Assembly (NCBI GenBank): GCA_905221605.1
Contig: CAJNDS010000169.1
Location: forward strand, 677,001 to 741,000
DNA: 64,000 nucleotides
Source of the DNA: Symbiodinium natans
Lineage: Eukaryota > Sar > Dinophyceae > Suessiales > Symbiodiniaceae
Direction of reading: 5' to 3'
Shown one piece after another: positions 9,801 to 21,300 of this stretch (position 1 is its first letter; every line of letters starts with the position of its first letter). A model generated the notes under the pieces. It saw only the letters and a list, made by a program, of their open reading frames with translations. It had not been told where the DNA came from and ran no database searches. A program made the position numbers and the translations under genes.

Positions 9801-12800
9801 AAGTTTTGCCGGGTGCCCGTGGACCCTGCAGCAGTAGTTGCCAAGAGTGTGCCAACGCTGTGGCTACTCGGAGGATGTGGCAGCATTGCTAGCCTGGACA
9901 GGCCGGGCCCTGCGCGTTGAGTTTTGGTTTGAGGGTTAGAGGATTGGGTGCCCCAAGAGGCTTGAGGGTCTGAGGGTGTGCGATGTGTGTACCCTTTATA
10001 CCCCCAAACCCAAAGGCCCTAGATTCAACCCTATACTGGATACGTTGTTTCCGGTTGTGTGAGTTATAATCTACTTAGGGTCTACTTATGTTAAGTAGGT
10101 TACACGAGTTATAACCGAAGTTATAAGTAAGACAGAAGTAGATCCTAAGTAGTTTTGCTTTTGTGTTTTTGCACAGTTACAAAAGTTGTCGAGGCGAGTG
10201 TGGCAAAATGAGAAATGATGGTTTTCCCGGAGCAGAAGAGCACAAGAGCGTTTGGCATGCTTCAGAAAATGCCACTTTTTCTCAGTGCAGGCACATGAGG
10301 CAATCTCCATCGCAACGCCACCAGGACGGCAACATCCAGGGGTCCTGTTGGCAAGGCTTGACCAGAGCAGTTTCGCCCGTGTTTCGCCACCGGCTGCCCC
10401 AACTTTCGAGAGAGAGACGACTGAAGCAGCGTTTCTTGGCTTGTCGGCAAAGTAAACTGGGCAGCGTCGACGCTGGCCATGGCTTGAGCAACTAGAAAAA
10501 TGCGGTTAGAGTAGCTGGGAGGGGACTCGGGCTGCAGCGGCTGCGGCGGGGAAGCGAGCGAAAAAATCAGGACTGGAGGCAATCAAGCAGCTGAGGCAGA
10601 AGGGAAAAAACCTTGATTTTTCGCGTTTCGATGCAAACACCGGGCCGACAGCGGGCCGACAGGCCTCCGATACTAAATCCCCACCCTGGCGTGCGGGCCG
10701 ACAGGCCGACAGGCCAAACTGCGCGACAACATCTGGTTTTGTGTTTGCGGCCGACAACCGGCCGACATGAGCCATTGGCGCTGCGTGAGCGGGCCGACAA
10801 TGGCCGACAAAGGCCGACAACAGGAGGATTCGAGAAAACAAAGGGTTTTTTCAGAGGGAATGTTAGGAGCAAGGGTTGCTTCTGAGAGGGCTACAGGTTC
10901 AGTGGCCAAGCTATATCAGCTCGGTCATACTTGAGGTCCGGTGTGCTGTGGAAGCTTCGCGGACCGAGTCGGAGAAGGGCTGGCTGGATCCTGGCCCATT
11001 CACGAATGGTGCCAAAGGTGAGTGTGCGACTAAGCATAGTTGGGCGCAAGAAAAAATCCTGCTCAAGAGGCAGCCTGCATGGCGAGAACACCCACTGGCG
11101 TGAGTATGTCTCCAGCTCTAGCCGTCTGCTCTCCACCCTTGCCAAGTTATATCTCCGTCTGGCATCCATGATGCACGAGCCAAAAAAGCTGAGGCTCATG
11201 CAGCACACATATAAAATCAAAATGCTGAAAAAACACAAATTCATAAGTAGAACCTAAGTTAAACATAACTGAAACCTAACTAACTTATAACTAAACAGAT
11301 ACTACTTATATAACTAGCTCATAAACCCAGTAAGTAACCTATAACTGACTTCCTACTTATGACCGACTTGCGGCTGTACTTAGCCGGGTTATGACCCATG
11401 TTCGCAAGGTTATAACCAAGGTTATAACTCAACCAAACCAATCAACCTATCCAGTAACCTGGACGTTCAAGACCACGCCCCAGGCGAGAAACCTGAGACC
11501 GACTATGAGGCCCTGACCTTGGCGCGCTCGGGGCAGAGATGGCAACCCACAGCCCTGAACCCAAAGCACCTTAAACCCCAAACCCGACATGCCCTAAACC
11601 CTTAACCTTGATCCCAAACACCCCAACAAAACCCTAAGCCCTGAACCTTAAACCCTAAACCCTAAAGCCATAATTCCTGAACCATAGAAACCCAGAAACC
11701 CTGAACGCGAAGCCCAAGGCCTAAACCCCCCCCCCCCCCCGACAAGAAAACAAACACACGCCCCAAAAGCTAAGCCTTGAACCCAAAACAACCTACCTGG
11801 ACCCATGTATAAACAACAGCCCAAAACCCACAGAAGAGCCATGAGTTTACATACCTTGGGGGTTCGGTAAACCTTGAACCCCAAAACCCCTAAAAGCCCC
11901 AAAAATCCTAACAACCCCAAACCCTAACAAGCACCCTAAAACCCCCAAAGCCCCTAAAAAGCCTCCTGCACCCTAAGAAGGTCATGGGCTCCCTTCGTTG
12001 GTGGATCAACGCCTCCTATGAGGTCCAGGAAGCCGAAGGCCGAGTTGGGGGTCTCAGGGTTGGTTTGGTCTGCAGGGTTTGCAGGGTTTTAGGGTGTGAA
12101 GGGTTTAGTTGTAGGGGTTGTAGGCTTTGGGGTTTCATGGTCACAGGGTTTGTAGGGATATAGGGTTCAGGGTTTCAGGGTTACAGGGTGTGTAGGGTTT
12201 GCGGTTTGTGTGGTTTGTAGGGTTTGTTTGTGGGTTTGTGGGGCTTGTAGGGGTTGTAAGGGCTTTCGGGATTGTAGGGTTTACAGGGTTTGTCGGGTTT
12301 GTGGGGTTTGTGGGGTTTGTAGGGTTTGTGGCTTTTGTAGGGGTTTGTAGGGTTTGGAGTTTTTAGGGTTATTGGGTTCTTAGGTTTTAGGGCTTTAGGG
12401 CTTAGGGGGGGTTAGAATTTTCGGTGTTGGTTTAGTTTAGGGTTTTCGTGTTTGCGGTTTAGGGTATTTAGTTTTTTGGGGTTATGGGTTTTTTTGTTAT
12501 AGAGTTTGGGGTTTAGGGTTGATAGTTGTTTTTTGAGATAGTAGGGTTTAGGGTTAGAATTAGGGTGTATAGGTTTAGGTTGGGGTTTCAGGGTTTGGGG
12601 TTGTAGGGCTTGGGGTTTAGGGTTCATAGGTTTTTTAGGGATGATAGGGTTTAGGGCTTTTGGACTAGAATTAGGGTTTAGAGTTAGGGGGTATATTCTG
12701 TTCTGGGGTTGTAGGGTCGTAGGGTTTTAGGGTTTGGGGGGGGGGGGGGGGGGGGGGGGGGAGGTTGTGGGGGTTCTGGGGGTTAAATAGTTTATTTTAG

Positions 12801-14071
12801 GCTTGTTTGAGGGGCATGGGGGGGTTTAGGGCTTCGGGGTGGCTTTTAGGGTGGTTTTGAGGTGATAAGGTTTGAATTTCAAGCTGGGTTTAGGGTTCTG
12901 GGTTTCAGGGTTGAAGAGCTACATGTGCATTGTTATGGTTTTTGGGCTTAAACTTTTGTGGCTTCTGGGAAGTTTCGGGTTATGGAGGTTAATAGGGCTT
13001 TGGGGGTTAGGGTCTTTTTGGACCATGGGGCGTTAGTGTGTTTTTGGGCTTGTAGGGGTCTTGGGTAGGTGTAAAGTTTAGGGCTTCTAAGGCTAAGTTC
13101 AGACCGTGTAGCGTGAGATTCAGCCATCACTCAAAGGGCCGCCCATGGCCGACAGAGCAGTGAAGGTCCAGTGGTTGTAGGGCTGTAGCGTCGGAGGTTT
13201 GAGAGGTTTATAGGGCTTGTAGGGTTTAGGGTGTAGTTTTAGGATCGTATGGTCATAGGGTTACAGGGTTTGCATTGGCTTTGAAGGTTTCTTGGGCCTT
13301 TGGTGCGACTCACAGGGCCTGTGGGGTGATCTGTTCGAGGGCTTCTAGGGCCTTATGAACTACGGCTCATAGGGCCGTGCGGCTAGGTAGGGATACTTGG
13401 AGGTTCATGGGTATTTATCATCCCAATTATAAGTCTACTTAAAACTTACAACCCAGTCAGGGGACTTAGGGGGTTTATCCAGGACACTTGCAACTGGGGT
13501 TACACGTGCCCTAAACCCTAAACCCTAAACCCTAAACCCTAAACCCTAACCCTAAACCCTAAACCCTAAACCCTATGGGTAGGGTTCGGGGTTTCATGGG
13601 GCGCCAGCCAGGGCAAGGCTTTTGCCTGTTCGGCTGCGTCGCTGCGCTCTTCCTCCTAGTACCTCGCTCAGCCCAGTGCTGCGAAGTGCTTCTTGGGGGG
13701 TAGACCTTGAGATATTTCATAGTTTCGCTATTTGGCTTTGTGGTTTCTTGAGGTTCATATGTAGAATTAGAAGTTTTGTTCAGCGAGTAAAGTCATTCAG
13801 GGCTGCTGGCTCCTGCTAGACGTACAAGAAGGTCAGCAAGTGCAGCAAAAGTAGCATGATGGCGCAACAGATGACATGGGTGTTTGAAGTGAGCAGTCCG
13901 ACCATGTCGGCTGACCAGCGCCTATCCTTTTCCACGAATGAAGAGGCTTTCAACGAGCTTGCCTGGCTCCTCATCTCGCCGGAGGAGCCGTCCGTGGCCG
14001 CAGCCGAGAAGAGCATGCAGGACATCACTCGCGTGGTGACTCAAAGAAGAATTCAAAGCTTCGTTTTGTGA
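6849..14071 (+). CDS. Multi-exon gene starting with a signal-peptide exon (inferred model)
   Basis: The first exon (6849 to about 6943) starts ATG and encodes MLPWWPLWLLSLPLAGGQG, a plausible signal peptide. Later coding islands: 7622-7714 (WLIGGASQWLNCVG), 8572-8655 (ATLLELLQRQPDLLM), 9393-9465 (LMQPSPEELEPMCQARKD), 9848-9920 (CQRCGYSEDVAALLAW), about 11472-11541 (HAPGEKPETDYEALTLARS), 11981-12050 (VMGSLRWWINASYEVQEA), 13137-13173 (PPMADRAVKVQ) and 13832-14071 (stop TGA). Phases agree for 7714/8572, 8655/9393, 9465/9848 and 12050/13137 with GT donors and AG acceptors. The joins 6943/7622, 9920/11472, 11541/11981 and 13173/13832 do not resolve cleanly, so exons may be missing. Introns are full of TTTAGGG-type sequence. 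Secreted or membrane-anchored product, function unknown. It may be more than one gene. Confidence 0.45.
8168..8535. repeat. Intronic telomere-type heptamer arrays
   Basis: A short TTTAGGG run (8186-8201) faces CCCTAAA runs (8204-8257 and 8367-8535). The latter has about 24 near-perfect CCCTAAA units with CCCTGAA variants. All lie in the intron before the 8572 exon. Confidence 0.9.
10066..11478. mobile_element. Insertion-like block bounded by ACTTATAAC-rich ends
   Basis: The left edge (10066-10160) and right edge (11241-11445) are rich in short, mutually inverted units such as acttataac, cataagtaga and cctaagt. The left cttatgttaag...gttataac segment reads as an inverted match to 11242-11275. 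The interior has ordinary GC content and a GGCCGACA repeat cluster. No transposase is recognisable. It lies between two coding islands, so it probably sits inside an intron of the 6849-14071 gene. The boundaries are approximate. Confidence 0.4.
10630..10822. repeat. GGCCGACA short repeat cluster
   Basis: The octamer ggccgaca recurs about ten times in under 200 bp with variable spacing, sometimes in tandem. Spacing is irregular, so this is neither a CRISPR array nor a clean minisatellite. Confidence 0.75.
12050..12770. repeat. Degenerate TTTAGGG/TGTAGGG array with poly-G tract
   Basis: Starts at the donor side of the 11981-12050 exon and carries scores of tagggtt and tgtagggtt variants on the + strand. 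It ends in an uninterrupted G run of about 24 at 12737-12760. No coding frame is supported. Confidence 0.8.
13395..13512. mobile_element. MITE-like repeat family G, copy 1
   Basis: Starts cttggaggttcatgggtatt and ends ggggttacacgtgccct. The same order of motifs (ataggtctactt, cttaca, ggacttaggg, gggtta) occurs at 47717-47833. In that copy the ends are clearer inverted repeats (ggttcatgggtactt and aagtaccctgaacc). Confidence 0.5.
13510..13576. repeat. CCCTAAA array
   Basis: About nine CCCTAAA units directly after the family G repeat, on the acceptor side before the 13832 exon. Confidence 0.9.
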
Positions 14072-14658
14072 TCAACACTGCTGAAGCACCTCACGCGCAC
14101 TCCGACCATTGTCATGAATGTTTACACTTAATCAACCTCAAGCTCAATGTTACCCAGCTGCCCCCATCCCACACTTTCCGACGCGCAGTATATCTTCATG
14201 TCTCTTCACCTCTCGCGGTCGCTTCTTGGTGACCACTCCACGCTGGACCTTCTGTCGAGTGCCCTGTCTGTGATTCATTTTTGAGGCAGGGCCACAGCTG
14301 GATAAGGACGTGTGCAGAGCTTTTCAAATCTTGCCGAGAATCCGATCAATAACCTACTTCAGGGTCTCAAGGTCTTTTGGACGCAGCTGCAGTGGCGTGT
14401 GCGCTTGTTGATGGTAGACCCGTTGCAGACCCCGGCGGGCCATGTTGCTAACTGTTTGCGACCCCAGAAGACTCAATGAATGGGTCGGAGGTTTCAAAGC
14501 CCGAATAAGCCTTGTTAAGCCCCCAGCCCCTCCCCCCAAACAAAACAAAAACAGATCTATAGTACTCTTCTATCCCACCATGATCTCTGTACTCGAGTAC
14601 TCCGTATATACAAACCTAATCCCCGACACCTAGAGAGCTTAAACCCCAAACCCAAGAG

Positions 14659-17431
14659 ATGCCCCAACGCCGAGGCAGCGCCTGGCCGCAGCAGCTGCCC
14701 AACTGGACATCGGAGGTCTTCGCAAAGGCCGAGGCGCTCGGTTTGGGTTTAGGGTTCAGGTTTTAGGCTTCCACAGCAGGGTTTGGGATTTAGAGTAAGT
14801 TTAGGGTTTAGGGTCTAGGGTTTACGGTTAATTAGCATGACACGCAATCATCATCAGAGCCGCCCTCCCGCATCGCAAGCTCAAGCTGCAAGGCAGTAGT
14901 CGAGAAGAGTCACCTGCAACCTTTCTTCGGTGTGGTAGAACCAAAGCAAAGCTGTACCTCCTAGTTGCTCAAGCAAGCTCTTGCCTGTGCCGGACAGGCG
15001 CTCATTGAAGGCCTGGCGGGGGGTGTCGCTGCCTGCCACATTCGACACTGGTACTTATTATCTTCTAGGGCGAACAGACCGTCACACCAGGCCATCAAAT
15101 TGTCGGGATCTACCTTTGACACACAAGGGCACGTGACTCATGCGCGTCTCTTGGATGGTGGCTTCAGCATTGGTCCACGTGGAAATTTGGTCGAGCGTTC
15201 GAGCAGTTCGGGGGCATTTGAGGAGTTCCCAGCATGCCTCTTAAGTTTGAATGGGCCAAGCATGGGAGGCAAGGGGGTCGGAGGAGGATCACACTGAGAA
15301 TGACCTTTTGCGGCCACAGGACAGAAGCCAGCACTGGAGACGGTGCCTCAGAATATCCGCCTCGGAAGCTGCGAGGGTGCCTTGTGCACAGAGTGTGAAA
15401 GAGGCTTCACTCTTTCAGAGTTCAATTGTGGGCGACCCGCTGACTCATGTTCTCCTGAACAAACTAACCTGACAAAGCATTCCCCGAAACTTGCGACTTG
15501 GCAACAAGCTGAAAGCACTCAAGCCATCCAAAGCCCTAAAAACCCGAAACCCTTATGTAAGCCGTCCAAAGCCCTGAGCCCTAAACGCCCCTCTCAAGCC
15601 CCTGTAGGGGGGCCGACCCAGGCCTTCGCACGAAGCCTCCGCGCTGTCGCTGGCGCGGAGGTGGCAGCCCTGTGATCCTCTCCGCCAGGTGGACAGACCG
15701 AAGTCCCGGTTAAGGGCTTCAAGGGTTTATGATCGTGTATTGACGGTTGAAAGGGTTTTTATAGGGCTTGCCGGGTTGATTTCCTTTTTTTAGAGCTTGC
15801 AAGTGAAAGAGACTGGTGCCGAAGCTCACAGAGCCAAGTTAGTCTTCGGGGATTGGCTTGGCAGGCTTGCAGCACGCCAATCAACATGGACGGAGGCACA
15901 GGCAAGGGAAATCAGCATTGAGTCAGCGTCTAGGGAAGAACCAACAACTATGCAGTTATATGTACATATGTACTTTCTCTCTGTGTAAAAATGTACACAC
16001 AATGATACGCTTTTCGTTAGTTGTAATGGGGCATAGATATTCATGTTTCTGCGTTTCTCACTCATGTCAAAACCTCAGCTCCCGCCGCGATTGGACTTTT
16101 CGCCAGGGTTTATATATGGCGTATTTCGGCTCTTGGGGGTTTATATATAGTGTAGATAGATAGATAGATAGATATACATATACATATACATAGAAAACAA
16201 TATACATATACATATATATATATATATATATATAGGGTGTAGATAGGGTTTGTTGGGTTCATCCGGTCTGTTGTAGGACACAAGCCAATGCCGCGGAAAC
16301 GCGGCTACAGGGACGGAGCCTTGGTCATGCTCTTGGTCAGGCTGGCTTGTTTAGGGTTTAGGGTTTAGGGTTTAGGGTTCTAGGGTTCTAGGGTTCTAGA
16401 GTTTGGGGTTTAGGGTTCTAGAGTTTAGGGTTTAGGGTTCTAGGGTTCTAGGGTTCTAGGGTTCTAGGGTTCTAGGGTTCTAGGGTTCTAGGGTTTAGGG
16501 TTTAGGGTTTGGGGTTCAGGGTTCTAGGGTTCTAGGGTTTAGGGTTCTAGGGTTCTAGGGTTCTAGGGTTCTAGGGTTCTAGGGTTCTAGGGTTCTAGAG
16601 TTTAGGGTTTAGGGTTTTAGGGTTCTAGGGTTTAGGGTTCTAGGGTTCTAGGGTTTAGGGTTCTAGGGTTCTAGGGTTCTAGGGTTTTAGGGTTCTAGGG
16701 TTCAGGGTTTCTAGGGTTCTAGGGTTCTAGGTTCTAGGGTTCTAGGGTTCTAGGGTTCTAGGGTTCTAGGGTTCTAGGGTTCTAGGGTTCTAGGGTTCTA
16801 GGGTTCTAGGGTTCTAGGGTTCTAGGGTTCTAGGGTTCTAGGGTTCTAGGGTTCTAGGGTTTAGGGTTCTAGGAATCAGGGTTGGGATGTTCCCCTTATA
16901 CTACCAGTCCTTTCTAGGGATGATAGTGCCCCCGATTATAATCCCTGTTTAGGACTGCTAGTACAAGGGGAACATAGGAGACTTCCAATGGTTCTTGTTG
17001 TGAGTGCTGGCCTGAAGCGACCAGCAGCACCTCAAGAGCCTCAAGGCACCCTAGCCGCCACTTGAAGTCGCGGTTTGGCACAGCTCTAAAATTCGCAGCC
17101 GTCAATGCGCCAATTTGAGCTCTTGTGACGTCACAGTCCTGTGCGCACGGTCTCAGTGCGTAATGTGCGTTGTTGGCGCTTGAGCCCTCAGTGTCACGGG
17201 CTCTTGAACGAGGCTGCTTGGGACGGGGATTCGCACAGCTCGGGGCTTATAGATGGGGTCCACTTCAGAGAGAACGTCTTTGGGGTTTTAAGCCAGTCTG
17301 CTGTGCCTTCAGCTCCATCTTTAAGCCTAAATATCCCTGCCCTAAACCCTAAACCTTAACCCCCAGAACCTAGGGAGTAGCAGGCACCTTGGAATCAGAG
17401 CCGTTGTGGCTCCACAGTGACCAGGGCGCCG
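14659..17431 (+). CDS. Four-exon coding set upstream of the TIR gene (inferred)
   Basis: Coding islands at 14659-14740 (MPQRRGSAWPQQLPNW), 15608-15660 (TQAFARSLRAVAGAE), 16285-16348 (PMPRKRGYRDGALVMLL) and 17384 to about 17431 (TLESEPLWLHSDQG). All three joins keep phase with GT donors: GTTTGGGTTTAGGG, GTGGCAG and GTTTAGGGTTTAGGG. The acceptors are CTGTAG, ACACAAG and AGTAGCAG. An ATG opens the first exon, but a CCCAAACCCAAGAG acceptor directly before it suggests it may be internal. The set is on the same strand as the TIR gene beginning near 18356 and could be its 5' part; I could not find a phase-clean junction between them. The coding frame after 17431 remains open for about ten more codons. 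Function unknown. Confidence 0.45.
16349..16872. repeat. TTTAGGG array decaying into TTCTAGGG octamers
   Basis: Begins exactly at the inferred donor of the 16285-16348 exon with four TTTAGGG units, then becomes mostly the octamer ttctaggg (dozens of copies). It is about 520 bp long, on the G-rich strand throughout. Confidence 0.95.
16882..16977. mobile_element. MITE family B, copy 1
   Basis: Ends are ttgggatgttccccttata and acaaggggaacat, imperfect inverted repeats. The interior has ctaccagtcc and aggactgctag, which extend the inversion. Related copies lie at 19764, 29896 and 30748. Confidence 0.75.
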
Positions 17432-18355
17432 GTGCCGAATCGGCGCTTATGAGCTCTGCCACACTAAACCCTGCCACTATCCCCATTAGAACTCCTATCT
17501 AGGGCTTTCGAAAGCCCTGTAACCCCCTTATAAGCTTCTTCTGAACTCCCTACAAGCCCTACCGCCTGAACATGCGAAAGTCCTTTCAACGGGTTCTACC
17601 AGATGTGCGTCGTGCTGTTACCTTCGGAGTAGCTTAACTCTCAAGTCTTTTTTTAAGATGGCTGAGCAAATGGATGACCCGGAGACATGGTCAGTACCCG
17701 AAGAGTCCCGGCTCTGGGAGCATGGTTTTCCCTTTGTTGGTTGAGGGTTTAGTGTTTGCATGTGGTCCTGAAGTCTCGTTTGATGATGGTTTGATGTTGG
17801 AGTGTGCTCTTGTAGATAGGGTTGTTGGTGATTGTAGACACGGATGGCAGAGGGTCCTTGGTGGTCGTGCCCTGTCAAGTCTACTTGAAGCAGGAAGCTG
17901 TCGCCTGGTGGTGCAACCCAGGGGCCTCGGTGGCTCGCATTAGGGCGGGGGTGGGGGAGTGGGAAGGGGGTGGGGGGGGTGTGGTACCCAGAAAGTGAGA
18001 AAGTGAGGAAGAAACTTAATCAGTTGCTAGGGGCTCCATACAGGGTATGCCAGCCCGAGAAGGCAACTTCCTGGCGCGTGAAGTCTCACTCCTCACTTCT
18101 CCTACAAATTAGCGACAAGAAAAGGGCGGGTACTGGTAGGGAGGGGAGCAGAGGCAGGGAAGCTAGGGGTGCCTGTGTCAACCGCTGACGCACGCCAGAA
18201 GATCCACCCAGATCTGTTGAAGCGCGAGCACTCTTATCTTTTGTTAGGTGATACCAACTCGATGTGCAAGATGACTACGTCTGCACCTTTTAAGTCCTCA
18301 AAGCACAGGCTCTGGTGAACTCCTAAAAGTCCTAGGCGTCGGGTTTCTGGAATGT
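17432..18355. other. Non-coding stretch, no gene supported
   Basis: Mixed unique sequence with a GGGGGTG-rich patch at about 17945-17985. A few short open frames have no coding-like codon use. It probably lies in an intron or the gap between the 14659-17431 exons and the TIR gene. Confidence 0.4.
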
Positions 18356-21300
18356 TTGTTGAGAGGGAAGTTTTTTTGGGCATCCCTGTGCATCCCCTAC
18401 GGCAGAAGCTTCTGGGGGAGGTGGGGAGCCCGGCAGTCCTCTTGGGGCGACCGAACGCAGGAGTGGGAACTCGACCTCTCCAGTGGCAATGCCGATGGCT
18501 CGACACGCAGCAGCGACGGGGGAGACGATGGCAGAAGCCGCTTGACCACAAACTTTGCGCCGAGTGTCTGCAAGTCTTTGTTCAAGGGCATGTGGTCCCA
18601 TAGGGTTTAGGGTTTAGGGTTTAGGGTTTAGGGTTTAGGGTTTAGGGTTGCAAAGATGTTGATCGTGTTGCTCACAGGTTCAGTGGAGCTCCGAACCGAG
18701 ATCGAGGAAGAGTTGGTGCATGGCGTGACTTTGTTTGCGAGCTTAAGTGGATGGGGCAAGCACTGGTCCAAGCAAAGCGCGTCGTCTATGTGCCTCAGCG
18801 GCTTTTCGACTTTTGAGAGCGTATGTTCTCCAACTTCTCAATGGTTGAAGGTTTTTTTCGGGCAACCAAGGTACCAAGCTGGCCAAGCCTACAACTTAAG
18901 CTTCGTGACGTCGCAGTTTAGGAGCTTCATAAGTCATGATTGGAAGACATCGGGCTGGCTGAAATTCCTGGCCCTCTTATGGGTGTTCAATTCTCCAGCT
19001 GCGTTCCTTGGCTTCGTTGCGATGCGCGTGTCGTTTTCTGGGTCCCGCCTGCGAACGCCCAGGCTGCTACAACCGCTAAACCCCGACATATGAGTTTGGC
19101 TGGGTGGTAATGAAGATTATCCAAGAGCTCAGGACATTTCTCACCCTTTCCTTTTCCATTTTCTGGGGCGTCCTCATTGGAACCGGTGCCTTGGATTTGC
19201 TGTGAGGTGCTTCGTGTCACTTCCGAATGTGCATGCACAAGATGGAGATGTGCTTCGGTATTCTAAGGCCTTGTGTCGGATGACGTCTGGTGTATTTTTA
19301 TGCCCTACTTGGTGTACTTCATCGTGCTTTGCTTTTGGCAACGACTTCGCGAATGGATGAAGATTCCTGTGGTAGTCTTTGTAGACAAGCTTTGCATCCC
19401 TCAGCACGATGCAGCGCTTAAAGCAAAAGGCATCGAGGGGTTGGCGGCTTTCCTCGACCGGTCACAGAGCCTCACAATCCTTTGGTCGCCGCGATATTTC
19501 ACGAGACTTTGGTGCACCTCGGGCAAATGCTGTTATTGTTGTTGATGATTGTCGTTATGATTCGTATTCTTGTTGAGGTTCATGCTACAATGAAGGCATT
19601 TACTTCTGCAAAGGTGGCTACGGTTATTCTTTCTACAATTGGCTGGTTGCGTTAGGCCGCTGACGTTCGAGGGCCCTAGTCGCTGCTATAGCAGCAACTG
19701 GCATGTCTCCGTCAAGATTCAATGCATAGAGCGTTGCGCTAGCGATGGGGTACCCTTGGAACATTGGGATGTGGCCCCTTATACTAACAGCCCTTGATGG
19801 GGATTGTAATCGGGGTTCCATAATTCCCGTTAGTATAAGGGGGAACATCCCAACTAAGATTCCTGGATTGTTCTACCAACCTCATAGTGTGACAGGGCCA
19901 TACATGAATGTCCGTGCAATGGCCCAACCACCAAGATGTCATGCAGATTACTTTCCGGCTTGGTATTCTAGGAGTCTGAAATTCGAACATGCTCCTATAC
20001 GACTGCTTGTATGAATGCAAGTATACGAAGCTGGCCTGACAGAACACACAAGACTTGACGTCAAGAGGTTGCGCGTGAGTAGTGCACAGCCGAAGTGGGC
20101 CCTCGCATCCGCCACTCGATGAGCGATATTGAGTTTGATGCGGGCAGTGCGACGGCACGGCTTGAGCAACAGTGCGCCCCGTGTGATCTGTGTGGGCGGC
20201 AGACACCTTCCCGACTACAATACACAAAGATTTAAATGCAAACGAATAAGTTAAAGTCATATGTGTGTGTAAATATGTATATATATATATACACATGTAT
20301 ATCCAGATATGTATATTATGCATATGTATAGAGACCACTAAGCGCTCGACCCGCAGATGTACGAAGGCATACGAGGACTGGCACGATATTGATTGTTTGA
20401 TCAACGAATACGACCTCTGTGCAGGAAGTTATTCGTCACATTCGTTTTTGGCATGACGGCTTCTCAAGCTGAAAAGCCTCCTCCACCGAGGTATTTACGA
20501 GCTCGGCAGCTACTTACGCCATGGCAAGCGGCCCGTTCACTTTGTGCCAGTGGCCCTGCCAGTTGTGACTTGGATACGCTTGTAGGTATCATGCTTATGT
20601 AAGCAGTGTGCAAGCTGCTCCCATTAGCGCTCAGAAATCTGTTGCAGTCTGCCCAACATGCCACTCAAGGTGATGTTGCTCATGTGCATTGGTGGAATGC
20701 TTCTCATGACTCCGTATGAGTTATCCTTCCACAATGGAGGAGCGAAAGAAACCCTTGTACGAGGCTCGCAAGGCAAAATCTACTGGGAGTCCTTTTTGAG
20801 AACTGTCAGTGTCGTTGCTGCAGTTGCCTTGATGGTCTTGCCTTGCATCTTTTTTCTTGGCATCCGCGTCATGCACGACCTGCGCAAAGTTCCCGATCAG
20901 CTCCAACACTTCAGCGTCCGAAGCTGTGAGTGCTTCTGCTGCAGTCATCACCATCGTCATCCCGAGACAGGGCAGGATCTGCCTTGCGACCGAGTTCTGG
21001 TTTACAAGATGCTGAAGAAGTGGTATTCGGACGCAACCGGACTGGGTAAAGATGAGGCTTATCTGGACCGCTTTGATGCGGCTTGGATCCAATTACATCA
21101 TGAGCGAAAGCACAGCATGACAAGGCTTAAAACCCCCCCAAAAACGGGTCTTGCCCACGAGTTTTTGTTCCCCGCAACCCTAAACCCTAAGCCCTAAACC
21201 CCAAACCCTAAACCCTAGCCCTGAACCCTAAACCCTCAAGCCAGCGGTAGGACCTGGTGCGTTCGCACTTCATGGTGACCGCGCTGCAGGGTGCGAGGAG

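Noticed and set aside
16349-16872. CRISPR-like repeat array
   Set aside because: The units are contiguous 7-8-mers without spacers, in a eukaryotic context.
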